DNA from: Cruorifilaria tuberocauda
Taxonomy: Eukaryota > Nematoda > Chromadorea > Rhabditida > Onchocercidae
DNA: 64,000 nucleotides
Reading direction: 5' to 3'
NCBI GenBank assembly: GCA_013365365.1
Contig: JABVXU010000010.1
Location: forward strand, 434,001 to 498,000
Part shown: positions 22,201-40,821 of the stretch, in pieces
Numbering within the stretch: position 1 is the stretch's first letter
Layout of the letters: the number at the start of each line of letters is the position of its first letter
Notes under the pieces: generated by a model
Told to the model about the DNA's origin: nothing
The model's database searches: none
Seen by the model: only the letters and a program-made list of their open reading frames with translations
Translations under genes and position numbers: made by a program

Positions 22201-23778
22201 TACATTCCTTTTTTTTCTCTGTTTATTTCATTTATTTGTCTGTTTTATAGATTAAAGAATTAGTGATGAATGCTTAACATCATCTTAATCTTCCATCGTA
22301 TTATTTATAACTATTAAATTGTTAGCAATAAAATGCTCTGACTTCACCTATTGAGATTACCATTGATATTGATAAAATTTGGGGAAAGATTCATTTCAAA
22401 TTTTGCTGAATCATAATATTCATTAAATTGTTAGCAGTGAAATATGCAACCATTAAGTTGAAGCTTTCCTTAAGTTATTCGAGATATTTTCTGTTGTTGC
22501 TTGCTGCTGTAGAACTGATCATATCACTGAATACACTTGTTGAAAATATTCAAATTATCTGCCGAGGGAAAGAAAGATTCTACAAGATATTGAATCGTTC
22601 AATAATCTTTTTTTAATTTAATGATTGACTGTGATGAAATGATGAACCATTTATCTATGATCTAGTAATCGCATTTTAGCGTAATAGCATTTTAAATCTT
22701 ACAGTGGGTGACGAACTAAATGAAAGTTGAAATAATGAGACTATTAGTAGGTAGAATTTTAAAGAAATGATATCATGTTTTGTCTTTCAATCACAGTATT
22801 TAATAAACATGAACTAATGAATTTGGCTTATTTTGAACCTTTACTATTGCTTTATTTTTTGTTAATAAAATACATTCGATTAGTGACGAAAATGGAATAT
22901 TGGTTGTCACTTTAACTTCTAAATATTTTTAACTTCTTGAGATTTATACGCCTTATATCACTGATTTCCGGTTTCTAATATATTCGTATGGATATGTTCT
23001 TCTATGAGTATGTATTTAGCAATGCAATTTAATACTCTGACGAATCCTGCTGCACTGTTTGTCATTAGCAATTAAAAAGTACTAAATGATATGTAGGAAA
23101 TACTGCGGCACTTTTGTATCATCATTATCGCAGGAGCAACAATGGAATTTGTGTTTTCTCCAGTTAAATAACAGTCCTTGAATGGGTATTTTTTCCCGAG
23201 AGGTGTTTCAATAATCACTGATAGAAAAAGCACTGAGGTTCAGTGTCGAGAGTGAGTTATGATAACAATAATAAAAGTATAATAAGGAGTGATTTTGTCC
23301 TGGGAAGAGGAATGCATGGAGGAAAAAGGGATAAATGACCGTAATGACCGATATTGTGCCAGCCCGGGACCGACATGGTCTCGCTCAACTCCGTACTACC
23401 CTGTACCATAGCATACCATACTCCCCTTTCATCATACCATAATGCGGCCGTAGCAGCAATCAACAAAACAGGAAATTGCTAGCGCCTTCATGTACGATGA
23501 GCATGAAGAAAATACGACTATCCGAAAATCTCACTTCCTCTCCTTTCGCCATACTTTCGGGTCTTGCTGAAGCTCAGATGTCCCTGGGTAGTTCGATGAT
23601 GCGCTTTTCTTGGCAGTCGTTAACGCATGTATTTCTCACACATTAATTTTACCTGCAATGTTACAAGCATTTAGAGATCTCGAAAAGAGGAAAGAGAGAG
23701 CTCAGTGTCACCTGAAGCGAGAGTTCATCCAAGGTACATCAGTATCAGTAAGGAATTATTGGTGGTCACAGGAGTATC

Positions 23779-27863
<4,085 letters not shown>

Positions 27864-29672
27864 GTCCTCAGATAGGGTTATGTAGGCTTGCTATGTCGAG
27901 CATTACTATCAGGCTAATCCAGCAATATCAACTGTCCTATCTTCCTTTTTTGTACTTAATCACTCTAGTAGTCACTTGTTCTAGTTATTTTGGCTGACTA
28001 TTTTTCTATTACTCTCTACTTCCTTTTGTTCAAATATGTAAATTTTTTATGATGCATGCATATGTACTCAAGTTTAGTGTTCGAATAATGACGACCTATT
28101 TATTATTTGATTCATTAATTATTCCTTTATTAGTTTCAAATTGTATGAAATCGAGATTATTTTGAGAATTCAGTTAGCGCGCCATTGCTTCCATATTCCT
28201 TACCTAACAAATTTGGATTATGCTGCACTTTCCACAATATCTTTTCAGGAATTTCATCCCCTCAGGTATTTATGGCTTGCTTTAAAATTAATTAGTTAGT
28301 TGTGGAATTGATATATGCAGTGTTTTCACAACATCAGAATTTTATTATTCATGATCTAAAAATTGATAGAATGATAGATCCGTTATCATCTGATAATAGC
28401 ACACTGAGTCGCCAATAGAGTCAAATATCATATGCACAGTCATCTGATAGAATTAATTGAGTACTAGTTGTACTGCTATCACCCAATAAACAGTATTGCC
28501 AACGGTTACATATTTATTTATGGTAATTAATAACGTCGTACTTGTATTATAGGAGACGCCTTTGTGCTCTTTAGATTTTAGAATACTTTTTCCTTACGAG
28601 CGATATAACACTCGAAAACTAGAAAAAATTGTTGAACATTATCCGCCTTATAGTGAAGAATGCTAGTCAGAAATGAAATTTTGAAATGAGATTAAAGTAG
28701 ATTGGTAATTTATCTCTGTGAATTATTAGATAGAGTAGAGATAATTATTGGAGAGTATTCGCTCGCAAGGATATATGAAGTAGTCATGTTAGTTGGCATA
28801 ACATCGTTTACTTCCAATTATTTGTTGTACATCTTTGAAATGATATTTCGTTTCCTTGGTACCAACCTCATCTGGAATCATGCAGTTCTATCTGCTCCTT
28901 GTATGTATCCTTATGCATTTCTTTTCTTTTCATCTTTTCACACTATAATCTATTTGGTATAGAAAATTTGTGAACATATGATGATGGATGATCATTTTTG
29001 CCTTGTTTCGGGTAATTTCTGTTCAGCTGCCTTCATCAAGCAATTCCTTGACATCTTTCCAAATTATGGTTCAAGAATGCATTGTCTAAAACTGATGAGT
29101 CAGCAAATTAGGGCACACATACATCCCTCCATCCCACCTTATAACTATAAGTAGTAAATATTCGTTAGTTATAAAAGATATTTGGTGCGATTGCCGTAGG
29201 TTCTGTTCTTTTGATTAATTGTTGAAAGCACTGACCTACAAAAAAAAATACATGGTGAACCTTAGAGAGCAGAACTTAGAAGTAATGAACTTCTCATGTA
29301 GCTTTATTTTTGTGATATATCCCCTAAAAACGCACTGTGATTCTAATACCCACTCGTAACGGATTATTAAAGATGGAATCCAATCGTCATGCAATTCAGT
29401 AGTTATTGGCTTGTAAACTGCTAATTATCTGTTCGTGTCAAAAAATAGAAACATGTAAATCGTTATAGTACTTTCGTAATAATTCGGTATGAAAACATTT
29501 TATTAGCTTAAGCTTGCTTTAATACATGATTATGATTCTGCTTGAAAACAACCAATCCCCCCATATATCCAATAATTCCCTAATCTTGAAAATCCAATGA
29601 TAAACAGTTTGGAATCACAAAAACAAGAATTACACAATCAGTAGAACTAAATAGAAAGCATTCCATGGTAGG
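27864..29672. other. Intergenic region between convergent MEIOC-like and FIP1 genes
   Basis: About 1.8 kb holding the 3' ends of two convergent genes. An AATAAA on the plus strand near 28484 and one on the minus strand at 29503-29498 are plausible polyadenylation signals. No exon is seen. Confidence 0.6.
29498..29503 (-). terminator. Polyadenylation signal AATAAA downstream of FIP1
   Basis: TTTATT on the plus strand gives AATAAA on the minus strand, 170 bases beyond the FIP1 stop codon. Confidence 0.45.
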
Positions 29673-32600
29673 TTACACTGTAGGTTCTTCCTTGACTTTC
29701 GTCTTCTTTTCTTTTTCTCGTTTATCTGGGCTATCATCATCACTTCTATGACGTCTACAATGGACGTCTTTATATAATGTGCGGTAGGACATTCAAAAGG
29801 GGATTATAGATCGATCACTTCGGTAACTTGATTTGTTCCAATAGCAGCGGAATGCAAAGATAAAAAACGCTGCTACTCTACAAGGTAAGGGTATGGGTAG
29901 TTTTATTCATTTTTTGTTGAATAAAAGGGAATAGCCAGTCGCTGTTAATGTTTAGCACTATGTAGCATGCAACAGTTAAAAACTTTGTTACATACGTAAT
30001 TTTTCAATCACTCCCTTTGTACACAGTGTTTTAACGAATTAAAATATAACCTTCTTTTCCTCTCCCTATCCTTGCCTTTATCCTTGTCTCGATCATTCCT
30101 TTCTGAATCGTCCTTTTTTCTTTCGCTTCCTTCTCTTTTGTCGTCATCTTTTTCCTCTGTAAGCTCTTCTTTAGTGCGACTGCCCGATTCATCTTTTTTA
30201 TTTCTCCGCTTCTCTTTGTCTTTATTATCGCGGTCTTCTTTCCTTCGTGAGCTGCGTGAACCTAAAATAGAATCAATAATTCTTGAACTCACAACAATTC
30301 TGTGCATACTAGGAAATCAATGCTGTTCATTTACCCTATAAATTACGAATTTTAACAAAGACATAGATAACACTAATCTACAAAAAAAACGGTAAACACC
30401 ACTCTAAACAACATAGCCATAAGCAAAACTAGCGAATGAAAAGTCCACCTGAGTAATTCTGAAAGACTTTACTATCTCTAAAAAATTAGAAATCAAGTTA
30501 GTGTTGCATAACGCCACATATCAGTGTCTAGCAATTCGATGATAAAATTCCAATCATAAAATTGATGAACTCGACCAAAACTCAAAAAAGGCAGAGATAA
30601 GTTATACAAAACTAACTTTCGTATGGAGAACTGCTTCGTGAACGATGTCGTCTCGACCTTGATTCTCTATCACGGTCCTTTTCTCGATATCTTTCTGAGT
30701 CTCGGTCTCTATCTCGATCATCGCGATGCCGTCTCGAAGATCTGTAACAATTAAACCACCATTTTAGGAAATGATGACCATTTTAAAAGTCATTAAAGTT
30801 ATGGAGTATTGTTTAGAAACTTATAGGAGACTGAAATTAGTTTCAAAAAAAAGTTGCCATAAAATATACCTCGGAGAGTACGACCTGGATCGCCTCCTAT
30901 ATCTTCGTCGACTGCTACTATAATCATCTTCTGCACTATAAAAGGCAAAACTTCCAATTTCCGAAAAGTTTGCAACATGATTTTTTTTTCCGGAGAAATT
31001 CGGTAACTTGGAAAAAACTGACCAAATAATAAACAATTTATCTGAATGATGTAATACTGAGCTTGGCAGATATGAAACTTATTGAATGATAACTAGATGA
31101 ATACAGATATTACATATTTCGACAAAATTTGCTAAAAATACCAAGGGAAAATATACCTGTCAGCTGAATCACGATCTCTTTCACGTTCACGACAACGATC
31201 ACGGTCAGATCGGTCTTTCTCATCATCTTTAAGTTCTCGACGCTCCAAACCAGGAGGTGGGAAGGTTGGTCTAGACATTAGAGGAGGAGGGCGTGAAAGT
31301 GGAGTTGTTGGAGCACCTGAATTGTCCTATTTTTGACTCATAATACTTCCAAATTTTTAATTTGAATTGAAGATACTATAACATAAAGTTACCGAATCGC
31401 GGTGGTGGGAAATTGAGTGGCGGCTGTGAAAAGTTAGGTGGAGGTACGCTGAAACCAGGCGGAGGTACATTCGTATTTGGTAAGCCAAGTCTTACTGGCG
31501 GTGGTGCGCCAATTCCTGGTGGTGGCAGCATCGGATTAAACCTGAATTTATAGCGGAAAAAAAGTTGCTCTTTTCAGTAACACAATTATGAGCTGCTTTA
31601 AAAGAATAACATGAAACAAATACCCAGGTGGTGGTATGGAAGTATCAACCGTAGGAATATGACGAGCGTTTATATCGTTGAAACTCGGTGGCGGTGTAGA
31701 GGAACCAGGTGGCGCTGGTTCATCTACTCCTGGTGGACCATCACTAGGGACCGGTAAACTAGGAAGAGCTGAAACGGTCGGTATCGGTACGTTGCTGAAA
31801 AATATATTCAGGATAAACTGAAAGCAAGTAACTGTGATAGGAAATGGACTAAACAAAAGTACAGCAATAAAAAAGTCAGAAATTGACCTTTTATTAGCAG
31901 TATTTGTAATATCAATAACTGGTGGTGGTTTTGAGAAATCTGGTGGGGCTTTCGTGAAATCAGGAGTTCCTGATGCAGAAGCAACTGTTAAGGATGGAAC
32001 AGAATTATCTGGAGCCAAAGGTGCCACAACTCCATCACTAGTGCCATCCAGGACACTAACTGTCTATAAAAAAAGATTAAAAACAAATAATAGATATTCC
32101 ATCTAAATACTTTTTATAAGAATATGGAAAAAGGAATTTATCTTGAAAATAATGATGAAATCAATACAGTGCTAATGAATGACCCCATATTTGTAGAAAG
32201 AAATGAAGTACTATTCAGCTAGTATTTTCAATTTTTAAATTAATAGCTCAATTGAAAAACTACAACAAATGAGGTATTATTTCTTGCTTGCTGGCAGCAG
32301 AAAAGATCTATTCTTTTTGAATGACAAAATTACAAAGAAACTCACAGAAACAGACAAGGATGTGCCGGAAGTCCCACCAGAACCAACTGTTCTCGGTGCT
32401 GAACCAGTTAACACAGTGCGTATTATGGGCTGCTGATTCTAAATAAACAAGATTGAAATGTGCTTCAACAAGTCTCGATCTTATGACTTAGTTTATTTAA
32501 AAAAAAGTCCTTAAACATACTGCCTCCAATTTGAAACCGCTGAGATCCATTGATGATTTCTCTTGTCCAAGTATCGGAATTGTTTGTAGCTGCCGGCCAC

Positions 32601-33690
32601 CTAACCAAGACAAATAAATAATCAAAACCAAAGATGAATGATTATCACACTTCGGATCTTTCTATGCCATTCCTATGGACTGATTCTCTGCTTACCAAAA
32701 TTTTCAATACTCAAACCAAAAAAAAGGGATAAACACCTGGAAAAATCGATACAAATTGAAATTAAGAAAAAAGAACTCCCGGAAAAATTGATTCCTGATT
32801 CATAATTTGATAAGCAAATAACGGTAAAATTCAATGCATAGAATCAAAGTTACCTGTCAAAGCGGTACTTTGTGAAACAGGGGCAGCAAGCGTAATGCTC
32901 GAGAAAAGGGCTTTATTAATGGAGGCTTGTGTGCTGTATTCAGATCTCAGTTTCCTCTGTCTTTCACAATACATATTCCAGGTTTCTGCAAGCTGCCTTT
33001 TTATAAAGCTGTATTTTTCATTGGAATTTAGTCTGATAATATTACCAAAACGCAACCTTCACAAAATCCATAATTGAAATAATCTGTAATGTCAGCACCA
33101 GGCTTTCGCCAAGGTCTCTCTTCCATTTGTGCCAGATCTAAGTCGTATATTGGTTCTCCATTTATTGTAGGAGTTGCATCTATATCGAGCTTACCAACGC
33201 TACTTCCTGCTGCTTTCTGAATTTATTACGGTTTTCGCACAGTATCCATAATAAAAAATAGCCATATTATTAAAAGATTAATTTAAATGTTCGTTCATTT
33301 CCTTTATAAACTTCTTAAAATAGATAAGGACTTACTGCAGCAGAAAATGGAACATTTTGTTTAATTTGTCCAATAGTGACAACCACTTCTTCGTCATCAC
33401 TGTCATCATCATCACCCAATAATTCATCTTCTACATCCTTAACCCGTTCATTTAATTATTACAGGCAAAACGAATATTTCTAGAAGATCGCTTTAAGAAA
33501 ACGATTCAAGCATGCTCAGAAGAAAAACCTGGGTAAAAGCAGTTGTCGTATCGGGTTTGACGTTTTGTTCAGTATCACCGTTGACAGCCACATTTATTTC
33601 ACTGCTTCCCACCTGGCTATCTTCTTCATCATGTGGAGGCAAGGGCTCTTCATAATGCTCTTCTGATTCGAAATGCGTCTCCTCAGACAT
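29673..33690 (-). CDS. fipp-1: FIP1, cleavage and polyadenylation specificity factor subunit
   Basis: Nuclear CPSF subunit that links poly(A) polymerase to the 3'-end processing complex and binds U-rich RNA through a basic C-terminus (family knowledge). Exons: 33690-33529, 33437-33336, 33216-33057, 32985-32854, 32600-32521, 32438-32346, 32063-31888, 31794-31624, 31541-31393, 31316-31157, 30935-30870, 30741-30617, 30261-30051, 29754-29673; 622 residues, all phases consistent. Order of parts: acidic N-terminus with DDDDDSDDEEVVVTIG, the FIP1 core with ERPWRKPGADITDYFNYGF and ETWNMYCERQRKLR (residues about 125-160), a long Pro/Gly-rich middle, then an Arg/Ser/Asp/Glu-rich tail encoded by the last five exons and ending KEEPTV. 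The short last exon at 29754 restores a stop in phase. This is the last gene of a four-gene same-strand run. Confidence 0.95.
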
Positions 33691-34643
33691 AATGTGAATA
33701 TGAATTTAAACAACTCGTTGAAATCCTCGCTGCAATGATCCTTTCTAAAATACAGAAGCGACGTTTCAGTTTTAATTAATTCCAGTTGCTGAACGGATAT
33801 TGAAAAAAGTGGACCTTTCAGATCGAAAACCCGTGAACAATTTTTAATACTGAAACCATTTTTAACTAACTGCTAATGATCTGGAAATATCAATCAATAT
33901 GTAACTAGCAATCAATTACACGCTACCATCAGTTCTTAAATCCTCTGCCCTAATTAATTAAATGATTTAATTAAGTTTCCTATCTAACTGCAACACTTTC
34001 GCTATTTTTAAGAAGTGATTTCGAAATATCTGGTGAAACTGAATAAATAAAATATTTGTTAAGCATTATGAAAAAAATAAGAGGAATGAAAACCAATCTT
34101 TCACACTTCTGAATATTTTGAAAAATTATTTATAACTATCAAAACAAGAGAAAGATAGTGTATCTAGTACGTATGAAATCAAATCACATGAAGTTAAAAA
34201 TCTTCCAAAATCATAATATGTATTAAAATAAAATAACTTACTTTATGTACATAGAAATCATTCTATTAAAACAAACCATTATTCTAACACGTACGCAGAA
34301 TATACAATTCAAAAAAAAAATTAGATAACAACAAACAATATATTATGGGTGACAAAGAGATAAACAACGACAAATAAATTACAAAGTTTATTATAACTAC
34401 AAGACTAGATGTCAATTCTCAATATTGCAAACAACTTATGTTTATAAGGATTACATCAATTTATAAAAACACTTCTAGTGAAGAATAAAAACCAGAATAA
34501 GGAAATAATTAATGTTTGCGAAATATTAAAATGACTGAGATCCAAAGAATAGTGTCAAATAATATAAAATACTAATATGAAGCTTCTGACTCATCTAAAG
34601 AACAGCAGAGCAATCATATCTTCAATAAAATTATATATAAATA
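33691..34643. other. Spacer between VPS36 and FIP1
   Basis: About 950 very AT-rich bases; no exon seen. TTTATT near 34389 could be the VPS36 polyadenylation signal. A TTGCAG on the minus strand about 40 bases before the FIP1 ATG could be a trans-splice acceptor. Confidence 0.5.
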
Positions 34644-37400
34644 TCAACAGGACGTCATGAAACGATTTGGATAGAATGCAAGACCTTCAACGGTATCATC
34701 ACGACAAAGTTTAGCTTGAGCTTCCGCAGCAAGTAATCTTAAAATAATCTGATGAGTTTACAAATTACAACGCAAAACTTCCGCACAAATAAATTATCCC
34801 ATATCTTCCTACAAACGTGATGTTAACTTCGCAAATGGAAATACCAAAATCTTCACAGAAATATATATATCCAGGCATTCTTACTTTCCTCGACTACCAA
34901 TTAAAAACTACGAAAAGAACGATTTATCTACACAATTCATTATTTTTTACATCTGCAGCATCCCAAACATGATGAAAAAAATCTTACCTCTCCTTTGCAA
35001 GGATAATTGTGATACCAAGACACTTGGCGAGCTTAGTAGCATTACAAGTACCCATAGCCACAACTAACTCTACAGTGCCCTCAATAGTGGTCTCCACACT
35101 CATTTCTTTCAGCTGTACAACCATGACACCACTTTCAAAACGATTTAAACTGTAATGAATTTTCTCATTTTCCGTTTCTTTCCCCCTTCAGAAAATATTA
35201 AAATTCTTGCCTGATGTGTGACAAGTTTTACATTACTGTTTGCTAAAATAATTACGGCACTTTATGCCTTATAAAACAAAAACATGACACCCTTCGTTTT
35301 ATTCGAAATCAGCTGTGATTGTTCTTGTCGAAGTCTAATCAAAATGAATTATTTATCATGGAAGAATAATTTGCAATAATTAACTTACGATATGGGTAAA
35401 TTCATTTGTTCCAACATCTGACATGCATTCAAAATGTCCTCTGGTGACAAGAGTTCTAACCCGCGAGCTCTATTAATACGACAATATACGTCTGATAAAG
35501 TCATCATACCACCGCATTCCTGAATCGTACACACCACATTACTACAACATCATTACCAAAATGAATGCATTTAAAAAATGATGTGCCTACAACGAATACT
35601 TGAATGATCGAACCTTAAGAGGAGCACATAAAACGACAGCCAACTCTTCCGCAAGTTTTTTGTAGTACTCAGCACTACTACCAAATGCTGATTTTGTCAC
35701 TGGGTCGCTAACGCCAAGACTAAGTAAGTAGGTCTTGAATCGCACGGTCTGAAATTGAAGAAAGCATTCAGATATATTGACTTGAAAGATAAAACTGAAG
35801 ATAATGGTCACTCACTTCATCATCAGTTATCTCTCCTTTCTTTGCTCGCAACTTATCGGTAATAGCTTTTGAAAGTGACACCATCTCTCGCGCATATTCC
35901 ATCAATCGATTCATATCTTCAAAAGCCTAAAATAAATTTTGATTAGTCTAAACCGAGAATCTATCATGATTATTTCTTAATTGCCTGATTATGCAATGGA
36001 CACAGCTTAGTACCTGGCTTATGCTTTCATGAGTACGATGATGGTTTTCAGCAAGTCTTTTCTCAATGCCTGAGATACCTACGGCTCGTGGCGTCGAACT
36101 GTTATAGTTGCGTAACTGAAATAACTATAAAATATTAGCCACAAATATTAAAGTGAAAATACTTTTGATATTTACAAATCACTACAAATCAAAAGCAACA
36201 AATTTCTAGCTAAACGCGATTTCATAACCAAATACCATTACAGTCTTATTTTATCGAATTTTCTTAACTGAATCCTATTTCGTGCCACGGAAATTTAACT
36301 CAGCCAGTAAAAATTAAAATTTAAGGGAATATCAAGACAAACAGCGACAGAGCTTGACATTGGACATCCAGATGGTAATCGTCCCCATGTATTCATTCCC
36401 AACGCTTCCCTGTATTTTTCAAAGAACTGCAAATAAAAATCACTGCGAAAGTCAAACAAATAATTTAGAAATCAAGATAAAAAGAAAGTACTGCTGAGTT
36501 ATATTATGTTAAGAGACTCTGATATCTGACTACAATGCTTTAATCAAAATAAGATAGAATAGCTTTTAATTCTAAGGAAATCTTAAATAAACACTCCAAT
36601 CTCCAATAATACAAGTTCTACAAACTGACAGCTGTTCTTTAGCTGTCGAAACCTTCCTACTGAAAGAATAAGACGCACTAGATGACATATTCCCGAAAAT
36701 AATTTATTTGCTGACGCTACATCAGGCGTCTGTACACAAATAGAAATCATTCACCTCGTCTTCTCCACCATTTCGAAAAACAAGACGAATATAATTAAAA
36801 GAAGAAGAGGCGAAAGGGCCTCGTTGTTGTCCGGGTGGTTTGGGATGTAGTGAAAGGATGATTTTGCCACCTCGACGAAACATCGACTTGTGGTGCTTTT
36901 CAATACCAGCTACCAAAGAGTGATGTAAAATTAGCCGATGATCCTGTAAAAAAATGAAACGTAATTTTGAAAATCATTATCTTATAAGTATGAACGCTCA
37001 CAATAGAAAGGTTCTCAGAAACGAACTTGCTACAGCAAACTCACATATTATCTGCGGACATAAATTCGCTGCAAATATCGGAAATCGAAGTAAAATTAGT
37101 ACGCGTACGCGTAACTAGTTTAATAGATATGGTACAAAAAAAACGGAAAGAATGGATATAAAAATGCTCACCGGATCATTGGAATCAGCCCAGATGATAC
37201 GATGCAATGTAAGAGAAGCAGTTCCCTGCTCGTATGTTGTCTGAAATATTCAAGATTTTATGATTTATTTCTAAATAGATCAAAGGAAATATCAAGTGAT
37301 TCACCTGTTTCACGTCTCCATCATATATACCCACATGACCACTTTGGATGATTATATCTTCCATATACTCTCCTGGTTGGTACCACGTCAATCTGTCCAT
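34644..37400 (-). CDS. vps-36: VPS36, ESCRT-II subunit
   Basis: Part of ESCRT-II (with VPS22 and VPS25), which sorts ubiquitinated membrane cargo into multivesicular endosomes. Exons: 37400-37305, 37240-37172, 36943-36755, 36426-36349, 36115-36014, 35926-35816, 35748-35614, 35519-35389, 35149-34988, 34737-34644; 388 residues, close to the human length. The N-terminal GLUE (PH-like) domain, residues about 1-125, includes [19 protein letters not shown] and [20 protein letters not shown]; it binds phosphoinositide and, in many species, ubiquitin. A linker has [13 protein letters not shown]. The C-terminal winged-helix repeats include [19 protein letters not shown] and ESGVMVVQL. The protein ends in a short helical tail with [15 protein letters not shown]. 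All phases agree. The start ATG 37400 follows a weak acceptor-like AG on the minus strand. Confidence 0.96.
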
Positions 37401-38627
37401 TATGCTTGTAGAGATTCAATGACGGAACGATAGACACCATGTAAGCCTCCGCCAAACACAAAACAGTGCCGAAGCGCGAAGTGAATTCAATATAATACGG
37501 CCCCTATTGAAATACCTAATTTAACACAAATTTTTATATTGTCTGCAAAACAAGTACAACTTTTTGAGATGGTTCTGGAATGTTTGTGCAGAGTGAAATG
37601 AAATTCCAGGAAAAAAGCTGAATTACGCGTCAGTCTCAGCTTTTATTAGGATAAATGCTTAGGATTTTGTACTATTTCTGTATGCATCTAAAAGCTATTG
37701 CAGTACATTGAATTTGTTATATCTGGGGAAATTTAAACTTGCATTTCATCATGAGAGCATCTGTAAAACTAATTACTTCCCTTTTTGAAACAACAAATTC
37801 TTCATTAAGAATTGGAGACTGAGCTTTTGCAGAAAGTAGGCCAATGAAAAGGAGGGATTCATTGAGGAAGTTATGCTAATTAAAAATCAATAGATAATGT
37901 TAAGTTGATCAATCTACCTATTACTTCCATGGACGTTTCATTAACTGAATAGACTGAATAGAAAATCCGGAGATCAATACTTCAATACTTCAACAAAAAA
38001 ATTCCCTCCTTACAGTTTAGCTTCTTCTGAAGTCGTTACCACACAGGAGATATAGTTAGCATCTATGTCTAATTCATTTAATAGTTTTAAGGTTTCGAAA
38101 AAATATGGAATAATTTATTGGTGCAAGTCAAATCATGTTTGATTAATTTTATTTCATTTACTAAACATTTGAAAAATTTTGTTTCATGATCTGGAAAAGG
38201 CGCGATAACTTACTACAGCAGTATTACCAGACACTATGGGGTATGCTAGAAAAATACTAGTGATCAAACTATGATTCATTTCGACAGACAAAAATACTGG
38301 CGAAGAACATATTTCTCCACCTCCTATTAAGATCATCGATCAGATATGTTCGTCACCAATTCCATTCTATCATCGTTTTTTATCTTTTCATTGTCATCAT
38401 TAGTTTTCTATACTTCATTTTTGTGATTCAGAAAACGTGACAATTAAGAATTTTTATGATGTGATATTGCAGATATTGGCATGTACTTTATATGTGTAGT
38501 TTTCAGAAATATCTTACTTGGATAACTTTATCCTCAACAAAAAATAAGTTTGCATTACACTATTTACATTATGTTCTCCACAAATCATTTACGCAACATT
38601 AATTTGCTTTCCAAAAAGGAAATTCAT
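37401..38627. other. Spacer between PITHD1 and VPS36
   Basis: About 1.2 kb with no coding signal. A minus-strand AATAAA (TTTATT near 38147) could end the PITHD1 transcript. Confidence 0.5.
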
Positions 38628-40092
38628 TCACATCACAGTTTTCTGTATGACATCTGGAATCTCCTTTCTGTGATCTTTAAGCATTGGTCTAGCTTCGTAT
38701 GTTGTAATGCATATCTGTAAAAACCATTTCGCGCTATTAAATTCTCCGATATTCATTGGATGCTGAGCAAGATAATTAAATGAAATAGTATGATGTTTAA
38801 CATCGTTAACCTTCTTCATTAAGTCCACGAGTAAATGATTTGAATTCAATGTATACTACCTTCATCGACATTCTTCATAAAGTGAAGTTATTCCAATCTG
38901 ATTTGTTTAAGAATCAAAACAAAATAAAAACCGTGCTTCGCAGTCTACCTGTTGTCTTATATCTGCAATGTACTCGCCACGCAAACCGATATAGTAAATC
39001 CGAGTTTTATTTTCACCAAAGTTAGTTGGGAAATGCAAGCTGAGATGCGTTACATTGGAGAATTTTGAAGCTTTCATGGGATAATCTATCTGCGCATTGG
39101 TGTCCTGTTTTAGTGAAAATTCTTGGTCAGGTTCTAAAGCCATCGCTTCAAACGACATCTAAGAAATACCACATACTCGAAAATAATACTACGTTCAACT
39201 CCAAAAATAAGAAATCGTACATAAAAAAATACCATCTTTTCCCTCTCTAAGAATAATGAGGTATTGGAAGACGAAATACTTCCTCTGCAATTTTTAATAA
39301 TTAGATCAACCAAATATCTGAACCCTAATATTTTTGATACTTTATTATTTGTAAGCTTTGTCTATTACGTCATTTTTAGTTTGGCCAAGTCTTTTATATG
39401 TTCCAACTACTAAATTTTAGAGAAATATAATATCCCGAATAAATTTACTGATGGCCGATCCTTATAGAGCCGTATATGTGATGGATGAGTACCATCTAAA
39501 TCACCAGCCAACACAAAACCAGTTATTTTTACATGCCCTTTGAATGGTATATTGAATAATAGCTCCTCATCAACGTCGCTTTCTACATAAATAGTCCTGA
39601 AAGTTTTCTGGGGGAAATTCCATCAACTATTATTTCAATCGATATCTTAAAGCAACCATACAATTTGTGCTCATTTCAACTAACATATAATCCCATGTTT
39701 TCTAATATGGATATTCTACTAGAAACTCACCTATCCAATCGATCTTCCCATTTCTTGAAAATCTTTGCACCAGAACCCTCGATTCCTTCATTCAATACTA
39801 CTACCTGCAATATTTCTTTTGGTGCTACTTGAAAAAGACACAGAACGACAAAGAAGACAAAGAAAGGAGTAAATGTTCCTGTCCAACTATACAGTTTCTA
39901 GCATTGCATGCATATACATCTATAACTACAACTACCAAAAGTTGAAGAACTGATTTTACATCATTGTAAAGTTTTACAATAAAGAATCACAACCTTTTGG
40001 AGATCAATGTAAGAGTTGATCGAGTAACGCATCCATTCGTTTTTTTGCTCAAAATTAACTGCTTCATCTGCACAATGACAATTAGAACCCAT
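38628..40092 (-). CDS. pithd1: PITH-domain protein PITHD1
   Basis: Small cytosolic protein made almost wholly of a PITH domain, the proteasome-interacting domain also found at the C-terminus of thioredoxin-like TXNL1. Exons: 40092-39994, 39804-39731, 39596-39449, 39158-38949, 38714-38628; 205 residues against 211 in human. The N-terminus MGSNCHC keeps two cysteines and a histidine as in relatives. Core motifs: GIEGSGAKIFKKWEDR, then YVESDVDEELLFNIPFKG, then GDLDGTHPSHIRLYK, then EPDQEFSL and FSNVTHLSLHFPTNFG ending with YYIGLRGEY. All junctions keep phase. Third-from-upstream member of the minus-strand cluster is VPS36; cyclin Y lies 730 bases upstream. Confidence 0.94.
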
Positions 40093-40821
40093 GATTCTAC
40101 AAAAACTTACCTCATGAACTCTTTTATAAAACTGATAGAAAATATCTAAATACTACCACTGCAATACCACAAAGCTGTAAGTATCGGTCGACACGAAATA
40201 CATATATCAAGTAAATAGTGGGAAAGAAGTTTTAATTTCATAATTCCACATATATAGATAATTCATTAGAATCGACCGGCAGGCAATCAGAGTACCAATG
40301 AGATTCTTTAAAAAAGTAACAATATGCGCACCATTCGATCTGTGAATTTTGGCCTATCAGATATGAAAAAACAAAATGAATAAACATAGAGAGAATAAGA
40401 TACATACTAATAAATAGAAAATAAACAAAATCATGCAACACGTTCCAGATGGGATGGGAAGGTCATTTATACACCGGCAGTAATTATCAGTTCTACCTTA
40501 TATGCAATCGTTCTGAGTTACTAGAACGCATAGAAAATTATAGCAAAATAATTAGTAGAAATATAGAAATTAACCAAACTGCAAATTTACAATTTGCTTC
40601 CTGGAAGAATAACTAAAGGTAACAGAAGCAACACAACATCACACAAATGTTGATATATGAAGCACTAAACTGTTACCATTCCGTGCACCATCAAATGTTA
40701 TGTGAAAAAAGAAAATTCATAGCAAACTTAGCAAGCAAACCTTCTTTGCAACGAATCTTTCAAAAAATTTCCTTTAGAATTATATTCTAAAGTTCTTCAC
40801 AAAATATTTTATAAACAAACA
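40093..40821. other. Spacer between cyclin Y and PITHD1
   Basis: About 730 AT-rich bases with no exon. No canonical AATAAA is evident on the minus strand after the cyclin Y stop, which would fit either a variant signal or a shared transcript. Confidence 0.45.

Larger units (their letters stand above)
17960..23778. other. Intergenic region between mrps-9 and the MEIOC-like gene
   Basis: About 5.8 kb with no exon I can support. It contains a tandem duplication (18086-18151), a GC-richer stretch around 19040-19440 with a hairpin and a CTG-type repeat, and another locally GC-richer patch at 23290-23460 upstream of the MEIOC-like gene. Open frames such as 21829-22128 look like chance. Confidence 0.6.

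Noticed and set aside
30072..30341. Plus-strand Ser/Leu-rich open frame
   Set aside because: It is the antisense shadow of the Arg/Asp/Glu-rich tail exon of FIP1.
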